DNA from: Burkholderia sp. BCC0506
Lineage (GTDB): Bacteria; Pseudomonadota; Gammaproteobacteria; Burkholderiales; Burkholderiaceae
Reading direction: 5' to 3'
DNA: 64,000 bases
Assembly: GCF_902833145.1 (NCBI RefSeq)
Contig: NZ_CADFEN010000004.1
Coordinates: 496,001 to 560,000, forward strand
The notes under the pieces are model-generated. The model made no database searches. It was not told the origin of the DNA and saw only the letters and a list, made by a program, of their open reading frames with translations. This document shows positions 17,917 through 26,474 of this stretch, in pieces (positions within the stretch are counted from its first letter, which is position 1; each line of letters starts with the position of its first letter). A program made the position numbers and the translations under genes.

Positions 17917-19143
17917 TCACGGTGAAATGGCCTTCGCCGTCAGCGCACCTTGCGCGGACGATGGAATCAGCAGGTTCACGACGCGGCTCCAGCGCACGAG
18001 CGACGACGCATCGACGAACACGACGTCGCGCCGCTCGAGCGGAAACTGGTCGGCGAGCGCGAACGACGCGGGCGAGCTGCCGTCGAGGTGATACACCCGC
18101 GGACGATTGTCCGGGCCGCGGCGCACGACGAACACCTGGCGCGCGTCGGACGTGTACTGACTCACGCCCCCCGTGTCGCCGAGCGCCTCGCCGAGGCTCA
18201 TCCGGCCGTCGGTCAATGTCAGCGTCGCGGGCCGCGACACCTCCCCGAGCACGAACACCTTCGCGTCGCTCGCCGCGCGCACGCGCACGAGATCGCCGTC
18301 GCGCAACAGGATGTTCGACGGATTCACACCCGCCGCGATCAACGCGGGCAGGCTCACGTTCACGGTCTTGTCGCCACGCGTCACCGAAACCTGCGAGCGG
18401 TCTGCCGTCGGGGTAAAGCCGCCCGCGCGGTCGATCGCCTCGGGCAGCGTCATCGGCATGTCGTTGACGATCTGCAGCCCCGGCGTGCGAACCTCGCCGT
18501 CGAGATAGACGCGCTTGCTGCGGTAGCTCTGCACGCGCACCGAGAGCTGCGGCTTGCGCACGTACTCGCCGAGCCGCTTCATCAGCAGCGCGCCCGCCTG
18601 CGCCTCGGTCAACCCCGCCACGTGAACGAGCCCCGCGTACGCGAACTGCACGTTGCCGTTTGCATCGACCGTGTAGCCTGTCGCGACCGAACTGGCCCCG
18701 ACCCCGTCGCCGCCACCGATCGTCTGCGTCGCCGGCAGGTTCAACTCGGGGTGGTCCCATACGACGATGCCCAGCACGTCGCCGGGGCCGATCGTGTACG
18801 GCTTCGGCTTGCCGAACAACTGGCGGATTTCCGCGTCGACGTCCGCCGGCCGCCCCGCATGGTGCTGCGCGACGAAGGCCGGCGTGATCTCGATCAGATC
18901 CGCGCTCGATACGTTCTGCACCCCGTCGAGGCCGCCCGACCCCGATGCGTCGGCGCTCACGCGCGCATTCGCGTCGCGTTCGGCCGGCGGGTGGTAAGTC
19001 ATGCCGGGCGACAGCGCACAGGCGCTCAGTGCGCACGCGGCCGCCGCGATCGCCAGACGCGACTGCCACGGTGCGCGACGCGCGACGACCCTGCGCGGCC
19101 CCGGCGTGCCGAGCGTCGATTCCGGTTGCGTGGTGATTGACAT
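17917..19143 (-). CDS. Wza-like outer-membrane polysaccharide export lipoprotein
   Basis: A 408-residue protein. After a basic N-terminus, the hydrophobic AIAAAACALSAC ends in a lipobox (LSAC, Cys42), so it should be lipidated and sorted to the outer membrane. PYTIGPGDVLGIVVWDHPEL starts the polysaccharide export (PES) domain. Two SLBB repeats follow (RVYLDGEVRTPGLQIV and KVFVLGEVSRPATLTL). It forms the translocation channel joined to the Wzc-like kinase encoded next. It is the first gene of the wza-wzc-wzy block and is divergent from a small secreted-protein gene, so its promoter must lie in 19144-19271. The 27 residues before the signal helix are longer than usual, so a start further in is possible. 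Confidence 0.92.
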   Translation of the reverse strand: MSITTQPESTLGTPGPRRVVARRAPWQSRLAIAAAACALSACALSPGMTYHPPAERDANARVSADASGSGGLDGVQNVSSADLIEITPAFVAQHHAGRPADVDAEIRQLFGKPKPYTIGPGDVLGIVVWDHPELNLPATQTIGGGDGVGASSVATGYTVDANGNVQFAYAGLVHVAGLTEAQAGALLMKRLGEYVRKPQLSVRVQSYRSKRVYLDGEVRTPGLQIVNDMPMTLPEAIDRAGGFTPTADRSQVSVTRGDKTVNVSLPALIAAGVNPSNILLRDGDLVRVRAASDAKVFVLGEVSRPATLTLTDGRMSLGEALGDTGGVSQYTSDARQVFVVRRGPDNRPRVYHLDGSSPASFALADQFPLERRDVVFVDASSLVRWSRVVNLLIPSSAQGALTAKAISP

Positions 19144-19271
19144 GATGCCCTTCCAAAACTGTGCGGTAACCCGCCGAACGCGGCGAATTCCGGCATTACG
19201 CTTGCCCAGCGCGGCTCCCGTTGCATCGCCGCACCGCCCTCTTCACCGCACGTCACTCCATACGATTCGTC

Positions 19272-19703
19272 ATGAACTTCTCTTCATCGCTTTCGTCATT
19301 CGTCTGCATCGTGTCGGCCGGCTTCGTCTGTGCCGCCGGCGCGCAGACGCTGTCCGGCACACCCGCCGACACCCCGTCTTTCGCGTCGTCGACGCTACCG
19401 AGCCCGGTGCCGCCACAACTGCCGCCACAACCTTCGGCCCAAGTCGCAGCCGCAAGCGCGGCCGCCGAACCTGCCGCGCCCGCGTCCGCGAATGCCGCGC
19501 CCGCCCTCTCGCGTCCCGCCGCGAGCGCCGCCGTTCAGCCCGACCCGCGCGCCCGCAGCAGGCTGCGCCGGCCGCTCGTCCCGGCCCGCCCGCATCGCGC
19601 GCAGGTGGCCAGTACACCGGCCGACGACGTATGGGGCAGCGACGCGCTGTACACGTCGCCCTACGCGAAATCACCCTATGAAGCGCCGGGCGATCCCGAC
19701 TGA
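19272..19703 (+). CDS. Small secreted Pro/Ala-rich protein divergent from wza
   Basis: A 143-residue protein of unknown function. Residues 1-24 form a Sec signal peptide ending VCAAGA/QT. The mature part is low-complexity (PSPVPPQLPPQPSAQVAAASAAAEP) followed by a basic segment (RARSRLRRPLVPARPHR). The last 30 residues are the only ordered-looking part and hold DDVWGSDALYTSPYAKSPYE. The Tyr/Pro-rich tail may contact polysaccharide or the export machinery. The start follows the signal peptide; a longer frame from 19221 adds an unlikely leader. It is divergent from wza across 128 bases. It could be a locus-specific accessory protein of the EPS system. I recognise no family. Confidence 0.65.
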   Translation: MNFSSSLSSFVCIVSAGFVCAAGAQTLSGTPADTPSFASSTLPSPVPPQLPPQPSAQVAAASAAAEPAAPASANAAPALSRPAASAAVQPDPRARSRLRRPLVPARPHRAQVASTPADDVWGSDALYTSPYAKSPYEAPGDPD

Positions 19704-19878
19704 TGCATCCCGGTCGGTCATGCCTCGGCACGACCGCGCATGCATCGATAAGGGATTGGACACCACGACGAACGGCGCGTCTGTGAGCAACCCCACCGAA
19801 CGCCGATCTTGATGCGCGGACGGGATCGCACCCCGATGCGCCGCTGCATGCGATGCATTGCATGCGGCACGGCGGACG

Positions 19879-21735
19879 TCACGGCCTGCCGACCGACACG
19901 TTCCCGTACGATCCTGCAGCCGTTTCGAGCGCGGCGGAATCGGAGACGCGCACGACCGGCCTCGCCGAATCACGGCCGAGCGCCTGCATGCAAAGCCCGA
20001 TCACGATGTCCGTGCCGACCGCGCCGTACACCGCGTGATCGACCTGCGGTTCGAGATGCAGTCGCACGTGACGCGAGCGCCTGAACGCGTGCTCGATCGC
20101 ACCGAAGTGGCGCCGCACGTCGTCGATGCCGGGGTCGAGCGCGCCGTACACCAGCGTCGTCCGGACATTGCGTTGTGCCAGCACGTGCATCACGCCGCGT
20201 GGCGTGCCGGCGCGCGGCTTCCAGCCGACGCGCGCGGCAGCCTCCTTCATCGGCACGCTGACCCGCGCGATCGCATTGGCGGCGACGGCCCGCACGATCG
20301 GCCGCAAATCGCGCCGTTCGCGCACGAGGCCCTTCCACTTTTTCCAGTCCCGCACCGATAGCCAGTAGCCGCGCACCGAGTTGTTCCGCTGCTTCTGCAC
20401 CGCCTCCAGCGAAAGCCCGGCCGGCCAAACGAAGCGCGCCAGGTTGATCGCGATCACGCCGCCGAGCGACGGCGTCTTCACGGCCGCATGCAATGCCGCA
20501 TAAGCACCCGAACAGATGCCGGCCGCGAACACTTCCGGGTACCCGAGCGCACGCAGCCAGTCCGCGGCAGCCGCCACGTCGTCGCTCGACTGTGGCGAAT
20601 ACACGACCCGCGCCTGGTCGTCGGGCGCGGCAACCCCGCTGTCGCCCACCCCGTTCACGTCGATCCGCAGCGTCGTGACGCCGGCGCGTGCGAGCGTCCG
20701 CGCGAGGCGCACGCTGAAACGCCCCTCTCCGCTGCGCGGATTCGTCGACGTGTTCGCGATCACGAGCGCCGGCGCGACGGGATTCGCCGGCCCCGTATCG
20801 GCGGGGCGGCACAGCACGCCGACCAGCCGGTCCGGCCCCACGGCGACGACCTGCTCGGTCATGTCCGTCATGTCGAGCGCGACGGACGATTCTCCATTCC
20901 ATGGCGGAGTCAGCGGCCACGCGGGGTCGGTGCCTGCCACCACGCGCGGTGCTCGTCCGGCGATCCAGTTCGCGAGCGTGTCGATGGCCTCGAGCGGCAG
21001 ACGCGAGCGCGTACCGTCCAGCATCGTCGTCGACCATTCGCGGAACGAGTCGGTCGCCACGTCCACGCCGCGGGCGAGCAGGGCATCGCGCAACGCAGAC
21101 CCGTCCCCCTGATCGGGCTCGATCAGCAGCATCGCGCCGGGCAACGTCGGTGCATCGCGCACGACGTCGCACAGATCGACCGCCTTCAGCGCATCGACGA
21201 AATCGTCGGGAAAGCGGTGCCCGAGCACGTTCATGCACGGCTCGTCGCGATGTGCGGCACGAATTGCCGGCGACGTGATATCGAGCCACTGACGATGCAC
21301 GAACGACAGCTCGCGAAGGTACGCGCGCCCCCGCACGACGGGCGCCAACGCCGCCAATGCGTCGACGCGCGGCAACGGACGCCGGCCGTCGCCCGCGGCG
21401 GCCAGCATCGCGAACATCGCGCCCGCACGGATGCCCACGAGCGTCAGCGACGTGACGCCGACCTGGTCGCGAAGCATATCGATCGCATCGTGAATGCTGC
21501 CGATGGACGCCGCATATCGATCGGCATCGCGATCGTCGCCCGCGGAGTCGCCGCTGCACGGATAGTTGAATCGCAACACCGTGACGCCGTCGCCGGCGAG
21601 GCGCTCGGCGATCGCCCGCATGAGCTTGTGCGTCCACGTTGCCTCGTGGCCCAATGCTTCGCACAGGACCACCCCTTGTGTCGTCTGTCCTTCGTGCAGC
21701 CACCCCACGCAGCTGCCGAACATAATCGGCTTCAA
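19879..21735 (-). CDS. Two-domain alpha/beta hydrolase, resembling fused exosortase-associated hydrolases
   Basis: A 618-residue protein made of two alpha/beta-hydrolase domains (about 1-265 and 290-600). In domain 1 the nucleophile elbow reads GIRAG (101-105), with Arg where Ser is expected. In domain 2 it reads GICSG (406-410), with Cys. Both variants recall the hydrolase pair (types 2 and 1) found next to exosortase genes in EPS loci, here joined in one chain. No exosortase is in the window. A TTG at 21735 is the likely start: a GGAG lies six bases before it, while the ATG at 21723 is too far from that site. The TTG overlaps the stop of a fragment upstream. Its role may be de-acylation or modification of an EPS intermediate. 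The function is inferred from context. Confidence 0.72.
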   Translation of the reverse strand: MKPIMFGSCVGWLHEGQTTQGVVLCEALGHEATWTHKLMRAIAERLAGDGVTVLRFNYPCSGDSAGDDRDADRYAASIGSIHDAIDMLRDQVGVTSLTLVGIRAGAMFAMLAAAGDGRRPLPRVDALAALAPVVRGRAYLRELSFVHRQWLDITSPAIRAAHRDEPCMNVLGHRFPDDFVDALKAVDLCDVVRDAPTLPGAMLLIEPDQGDGSALRDALLARGVDVATDSFREWSTTMLDGTRSRLPLEAIDTLANWIAGRAPRVVAGTDPAWPLTPPWNGESSVALDMTDMTEQVVAVGPDRLVGVLCRPADTGPANPVAPALVIANTSTNPRSGEGRFSVRLARTLARAGVTTLRIDVNGVGDSGVAAPDDQARVVYSPQSSDDVAAAADWLRALGYPEVFAAGICSGAYAALHAAVKTPSLGGVIAINLARFVWPAGLSLEAVQKQRNNSVRGYWLSVRDWKKWKGLVRERRDLRPIVRAVAANAIARVSVPMKEAAARVGWKPRAGTPRGVMHVLAQRNVRTTLVYGALDPGIDDVRRHFGAIEHAFRRSRHVRLHLEPQVDHAVYGAVGTDIVIGLCMQALGRDSARPVVRVSDSAALETAAGSYGNVSVGRP

Positions 21736-21900
21736 TCGGTACTCCTCGGATCGGTATTTTTATCGGACGCGGACGCACGTTCCGGCAGCTCTACCGGAAC
21801 GAGCAATTCCACGATCGTGCCACTGCTCGACGAACACACTGCGGCGCCCCAGCCGCGCCCCTGCGCGGCCCGCCCTGTTTCGTCCGTTGCCCTGCTCCCA
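21732..21900 (-). pseudogene. Gene-like tail, perhaps the end of a sensor histidine kinase
   Basis: About 45 codons in one frame end in a TGA that overlaps the TTG start of the hydrolase. GRGWGAAVCSSSSGTIVELL then VPVELPER looks like the last strand pair of a histidine-kinase ATPase domain (G..V.S..G.GT.VELL.P). Upstream of it the frame turns Arg/His-rich and carries no kinase motifs, so the rest of the gene appears lost. The overlap with the hydrolase start suggests a former operon partner. The match is short, so the kinase identity is weak. Confidence 0.3.
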
Positions 21901-22117
21901 TGCGTGCGGGAGATGACGTTGCGTGTCCGAGGCGTCGTTGGACGGTTTGCATCGCGAACCAATGCGCCATGAACCAAAACTGTGCGCTCGATTAAAGCAC
22001 CCGGTCGGAGCGTCCTTCGGTGCGCCAGCTTACAAATAGATTCGTCGCTGTCGCGATACGGCGACGCGCGACGGCCCGCGCGGTGCCGGCATGCATGCCG
22101 TGCGCGCGCAATCCGCG

Positions 22118-22175
22118 AACGGTAGGCTCGCGAACACAGTCGTCCCGCGCGGCCGGTATCATGGCCGCCATACGA
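22118..22175 (+). promoter_or_regulatory. Two-block promoter element, copy 2
   Basis: This is the second copy of the element at 9144-9201. Block A (22118-22135) is identical over 18 bases. The gap is again 21 bases but unrelated in sequence. Block B, GTATCATGGCCGCCATACGA (22156-22175), differs at one base. Here block A also contains GCGAAC twice, 15 bases apart (22115-22120 and 22130-22135). It lies 130 bases before the wzx start and points toward it. Confidence 0.6.
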
Positions 22176-22305
22176 TGATGTGGCCGTGCCCGGCGACGCC
22201 GGACGCGCCACCCACCCATGCAACCGGGTCAGCGCCGACCGGATGCACATGCGCACCGCGGCCCCATGCCGCCGCCCCGCGATACCCACGGCGCCGACCG
22301 AGCGA

Positions 22306-23565
22306 ATGTCTAACCTCAAGAAGAACTTCCTGCTGCTGCTGACGTTGCAGATTTCGATGTACGCGGTGCCGCTGCTGATCGCACCGCTGCTGACGCACGC
22401 GCTGGGGCCGGAAGGCTACGGCCAGCTCGCGTTCTCGCTCGCGGTCATCGCCTACCTGACCAACTGCACGAGCTACAGCTTCGACCTGACCGCCACGCCG
22501 CGCATCGCGCTCGCCCGCGACGACCGCGCCGAACGCTCCCGAATCTTCTGGGCGACGTTGTACGCACAGATCGGCATCGCCATGATCTGTTTCATCGTGC
22601 TGGTCGCGCTGACTTTCCTGTTCAAGCGCTTCGGCGAGGACCGCGACCTGCTGCTGATCGGTTTCGGAATGGTGGCCGGCGTGGCGTTCACGCCGGGCTG
22701 GTATTTCCAGGGCATGGAGAAGCTGCGCGCACTGAGCGTGATCCTGTTCGTCGGCCGCATCCTGAGCCTGCCCGCGATGTTCGCGCTCGTGCACAGCCCG
22801 GCGGACATCGACCGCGCGATGATCGTCAACGCCGCCGTTCCGACGCTGTCCGCGATCGTGCTGGCCGTCTACCTTTATGCTCAGCGCGAAATCGACTTCG
22901 TTCGCGTGGGCTTCACCGACATCACGGAATCGCTGAAAGGCGGCTGGCAGGTGTTCCTCGCGTCGACGTCCATCGCGTTCTATGCGTCGACCAACACCGT
23001 GCTGCTCGGCTTCGTATCGGGCAACGTCGCCGCAGGCTACTTCGCCGCCGGAGACAAGCTGATCCGCGCGGCGCTCAGCATGCTGCAACCGCTGAAGGCC
23101 GCCACCTATCCGCGCATCAGCTACCTGATGCGGCACGCACGCAACGATGCGTTCTCGTTCCTGCGCAAGCTGTTCCTCGTACAGGTCGCGATGGTGCTCG
23201 GCATCTCGCTCGTGATCTTCTTCGGCGCGCCGCTCGCCGTGCGCATCCTGTATGGCCCTTCGTACGAACCTACGGTCCAGGTGCTGCGCTGGATGGCCTT
23301 CATTCCGTTCATGGCCGGCATGACCGACCTGTTCGGCGTGCAGACGATGCTGCCGCTCGGGATGAAGTCGGCATTCACGCGAATCCTGATGTCATCGGGC
23401 ATTCTGAACATCGTGCTGGTACCCGTGCTCGCAAAGTACTTCGCCGAGCTGGGCGCAGCCGCCGCCGTGCTGACGGCCGAGGCCGCGGTCGCCGCTGCAC
23501 TCGCCACCGTCGTCTATCGCGCCGGAATTCCGCTTCCCGGAAGTCCGGTCGCGCGACGCGGCTAG
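22306..23565 (+). CDS. Wzx-like oligosaccharide flippase
   Basis: A 419-residue membrane protein with about twelve hydrophobic helices. It opens MSNLKKNFLLLLTLQISMY followed by AVPLLIAPLLTHALGPEGYGQLAF, the standard start of MATE/MOP-type polysaccharide flippases, and keeps GPEGYG and the ASTNTVLLGFVSG segment. Such proteins flip the lipid-linked repeat unit across the inner membrane for Wzy. The ATG at 22306 is chosen because the family homology begins there; the in-frame leader upstream is Arg/Pro-rich. It has its own promoter region with the shared two-block element. It is separate from wza-wzc-wzy, but the three functions together define a Wzx/Wzy pathway. Confidence 0.9.
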   Translation: MSNLKKNFLLLLTLQISMYAVPLLIAPLLTHALGPEGYGQLAFSLAVIAYLTNCTSYSFDLTATPRIALARDDRAERSRIFWATLYAQIGIAMICFIVLVALTFLFKRFGEDRDLLLIGFGMVAGVAFTPGWYFQGMEKLRALSVILFVGRILSLPAMFALVHSPADIDRAMIVNAAVPTLSAIVLAVYLYAQREIDFVRVGFTDITESLKGGWQVFLASTSIAFYASTNTVLLGFVSGNVAAGYFAAGDKLIRAALSMLQPLKAATYPRISYLMRHARNDAFSFLRKLFLVQVAMVLGISLVIFFGAPLAVRILYGPSYEPTVQVLRWMAFIPFMAGMTDLFGVQTMLPLGMKSAFTRILMSSGILNIVLVPVLAKYFAELGAAAAVLTAEAAVAAALATVVYRAGIPLPGSPVARRG

Positions 23566-24056
23566 CGCACCGCTGATGCTGACCGGCTTCCCCCACGAGG
23601 TGACCGGCATCCGACGGCGTTTCGTTCGATGCGCGCGCAACGAACCGCACCGTCCGACCACACGCCTGCCGATCTCCCACCCCCTCCGCACGCTCGCGCA
23701 CGGGTACTTCTTACTTCTCCGCGCACACCCGATCGGGAACGATGACCGTTTTTCGCCCCGCTACGCAAGCCTACGAAATAAAGATCGCACGTCTCGGTAG
23801 AAACACCGATGCTGTAGTCAAACTACATTCATACCATTAGCCGCAGCAGAGAATCGCTACATCCGATTCGACAGTGCCGGGCGGTCCGCGTCGCCGTCCG
23901 CGAGGTTCGATCGGGGCCCAACCGGCCGTAACGATTCCCCGCCTGGCCTGGCATGCCGACGCGCCACCATCCCGCATCGCCAGCCGAATCCGTCCGGTGC
24001 GAATCCACCAGACATGCGCAGCTCCAGACATCATCCGAACAACCGGCAATACGATC
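23566..24056 (+). other. Intergenic region upstream of the GH3 gene
   Basis: About 490 bases without a gene. The part 23700-23870 is A+T-rich for this genome. A short perfect dyad, TGTAGT-CAA-ACTACA (23813-23827), may be an operator or part of a promoter for the GH3 gene. The two-block element of the other EPS promoters is absent here, so GH3 may be controlled separately. Confidence 0.4.
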
Positions 24057-26270
24057 ATGGAGAGCAACATGCGGGACACACTCTGGCCGGCCGTCGTGCT
24101 GGCAGCGACCCTCTGCACCACCGCCTACGCCGGCGACGCCGATTTCAATTCACAGGGCGACGCGACCGACGCGTTCGCATCGGCCGCCGCACAGCGACGC
24201 GCCGACCTGCTCGTGCGCAAGATGACGCTCGACGAGAAACTCCAGTTCATTCATTCGCAATACGAAATGTCCAAGGTGCCCGGCGGCGGCGCCGGCTACA
24301 TCCAGGGCGTACCGCGACTCGGCATTCCCGATCTGAACATGGTCGATTCGGCGACCGGCTCCGGCAGCACGTCGCAGGCCAGCACGACGTTCCCGGCGAC
24401 GATCGCGGTCGCCGCCAGTTGGGATCGACGGCTGTCGTACGACTTCGGCAAGCAGGTCGCGATCCAATTGCGTGCGCAAGGGTTCGGCATGGGCCTCGGC
24501 GGCGGCACCAACCTCGCACGCGAGCCGCGCGGCGGCCGCCTGTTCGAGTATCTCGGCGAGGATCCGCTGCTGGCCGGCGACCTGCTCGCGGAGCGCACGC
24601 TCGCCACGCAGCGGCAGAAAGTCATCGCCACGATCAAGCACTACGCGGGCAACGAGCAGGAGCACGGCCGGATGGGCGGCAATACGCAGATCGACGAACG
24701 CACGCTGCGCGAGCTGTACCTGTTGCCGTTCGAGATCGCCGCGAAGCGCGGCCGGCCCGGCAGCGTGATGTGCAGCTACAACCGCCTGAACGGCACCTAT
24801 GCGTGCGAGAACCCTCACCTGCTCAACGACGTGCTGAAGAACGAATGGGGCTTCCAGGGCCAGGTGCAGTCCGACTGGGGCGCCACGCACAGCACCGCCG
24901 CCGCGATCAACGCGGGGCTCGACGAGGAAGAGGACGTCGGGCCGAGCGTGTACCTGACGCCGGCGGCCGTCAAGCAGGCAATCGCGAACGGCTCGGTGTC
25001 GACGGCGCGCCTCGACGACATGGTGCGCCGCAAGCTCGCGGTGATGATCCGCGTCGGCGTGATGGACGATCCGGCCAAGGGCGGCGGCACGATCGATTTC
25101 GCGGCCGGCAACCGGTTCGCGCAAAGCGTCGCCGAGCAGTCGATCGTTCTGCTGAAGAACGACGGCAACCAGTTGCCGCTCGTCGCGTCGGCGCTGTCGC
25201 GCATCGCCGTGATCGGCGGCCATGCGGATGCGGCCGTGCTGTCCGGCGGCGGCTCCGGCAACACGCGCGATCCCGTCTCGGGGTCGTTCGCCGGCTGCGG
25301 CGGCCTGACGTTCGGGTCGTCGACCGGGTGCAGCTGGTGGCGCAATCCCTGGCTCAAGGTCGACGTGCCGATCGTCGCGGCGATCCGCGCGCTCGCGCCC
25401 GCCGCGCAGGTCACGTATGCCGGCAACAGCGACCAGCAGTCGCCGTTCCGTGCGTACACGCAGCAGGAGATCGACCAGGCCGCGGCGCTCGCGGGCCGCT
25501 CGGATGTCGCGATCGTCGTGGTCGCCCAGCCGGCCGGCGAGGATTTCGGCGATCTGCAGAGCCTGAGCCTCGCGAACCCGTCGAACCAGGATGCGCTCGT
25601 CGAAGCCGTCGCGCGTGCGAATCCGCATACGATCGTCGTCGTCCAGAGCGGCAACCCGGTGCTGATGCCGTGGAAGGACAACGTGTCGGCCATCGTCGAG
25701 GCGTGGTATCCGGGCGAGGCCGGCGGCAAGGCGATCGCGAACGTGCTGTTCGGTGCGGTCAATCCGTCCGGCAAGCTGCCCGTGACCTTCCCGGCGCGCG
25801 ATCAGGATTCGCCGACGTGGGGGCAAAACGGCACGTTCGACACCGACCCGGTGTACGCGGAAAAGCTGAACATGGGCTACCGCTGGTATGACGCGCACAA
25901 CATCAAGCCGATGTTCGAGTTCGGCTACGGCCTGTCGTATACGCACTTCGCGTATTCGGATCTGTCGGTGTCGAAGCAATGGGACGGCTCGCTGAGCGTC
26001 GCGTTCACCGTGCGCAACGACGGGCGCGTTGCCGGCGCGGAAACGCCGCAGGTCTATCTCGGCGTGCCGTACAAGGACGAGCCGCCGAAGCGGCTGGTCG
26101 GCTGGGACAAGATCCGGCTGAATCCGGGCGAGGCGCGGCGTGTGCGCGTGACCGTGTCGCCGCGGATGCAGAGCGTCTGGGATACGTCGCGCAACGGCTG
26201 GCGGGTCGTCCCCGGCGGGACCGTGTATGTCGGCGCATCGTCGCGCGATATCCGCTTGCAGGGGCACTGA
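24057..26270 (+). CDS. Secreted family 3 beta-glucosidase
   Basis: A 737-residue enzyme with a signal peptide (MRDTLWPAVVLAATLCTTAYA) and the classical GH3 layout: an N-terminal TIM barrel, an alpha/beta sandwich (from about 370) and a C-terminal fibronectin-like domain. The catalytic Asp273 lies in VQSDWGATHS; SYNRLNGTYACENPHLL just before it is typical of BglX-type enzymes. It removes terminal beta-linked glucose or related sugars, in the periplasm or outside the cell. ATG 24057 or 24069 both keep the signal peptide; upstream codons are non-conserved. Sitting at the end of the EPS locus, it could turn over the polymer or its fragments, although GH3 enzymes also feed general sugar use. Confidence 0.9.
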   Translation: MESNMRDTLWPAVVLAATLCTTAYAGDADFNSQGDATDAFASAAAQRRADLLVRKMTLDEKLQFIHSQYEMSKVPGGGAGYIQGVPRLGIPDLNMVDSATGSGSTSQASTTFPATIAVAASWDRRLSYDFGKQVAIQLRAQGFGMGLGGGTNLAREPRGGRLFEYLGEDPLLAGDLLAERTLATQRQKVIATIKHYAGNEQEHGRMGGNTQIDERTLRELYLLPFEIAAKRGRPGSVMCSYNRLNGTYACENPHLLNDVLKNEWGFQGQVQSDWGATHSTAAAINAGLDEEEDVGPSVYLTPAAVKQAIANGSVSTARLDDMVRRKLAVMIRVGVMDDPAKGGGTIDFAAGNRFAQSVAEQSIVLLKNDGNQLPLVASALSRIAVIGGHADAAVLSGGGSGNTRDPVSGSFAGCGGLTFGSSTGCSWWRNPWLKVDVPIVAAIRALAPAAQVTYAGNSDQQSPFRAYTQQEIDQAAALAGRSDVAIVVVAQPAGEDFGDLQSLSLANPSNQDALVEAVARANPHTIVVVQSGNPVLMPWKDNVSAIVEAWYPGEAGGKAIANVLFGAVNPSGKLPVTFPARDQDSPTWGQNGTFDTDPVYAEKLNMGYRWYDAHNIKPMFEFGYGLSYTHFAYSDLSVSKQWDGSLSVAFTVRNDGRVAGAETPQVYLGVPYKDEPPKRLVGWDKIRLNPGEARRVRVTVSPRMQSVWDTSRNGWRVVPGGTVYVGASSRDIRLQGH

Positions 26271-26291
26271 GCGAGCGACGATGAAGCGACC

Positions 26292-26322
26292 GGGGCGCCG
26301 CGAATCGCATGCGCGGCGCCCC
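26292..26322. terminator. Strong hairpin between convergent GH3 and small-ORF genes
   Basis: Perfect 11-base arms (26292-26302 and 26312-26322, GGGGCGCCGCG and its complement) with a 9-base loop sit midway between two opposing stops. It lacks a T-tract but is very stable, and probably ends both transcripts. Confidence 0.65.
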
Positions 26323-26351
26323 TGCATCGACCACCACTGCGCTGACGCGCC

Positions 26352-26474
26352 TTACCTGAGCAGCAGCGCCAGCACCGTCGCCATCGTCGCAATCGCGGCG
26401 ATGGCCGCCATCACACCGGCCAGATGCGCGGCTATCGCCACGCCGGCCGGCAATCGCGACGCGATGCCGGCCAT
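26352..26474 (-). CDS. Tiny hydrophobic membrane peptide coupled to DUF4865
   Basis: A 40-codon frame whose ATG overlaps the TGA of the DUF4865 gene (TGATG) and which ends at a TAA. The product is almost wholly hydrophobic: after MAGIASRLPAG come VAIAAHLAGVMAAIAAIATM and ATVLALLLR, one or two membrane helices. It is followed at once by a strong hairpin, as expected of the last gene of a unit. The overlap, the clean end and the composition support it as a real small gene, but codon bias alone can produce Ala/Val-rich shadows in such DNA. Its function is unknown. Confidence 0.5.
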   Translation of the reverse strand: MAGIASRLPAGVAIAAHLAGVMAAIAAIATMATVLALLLR

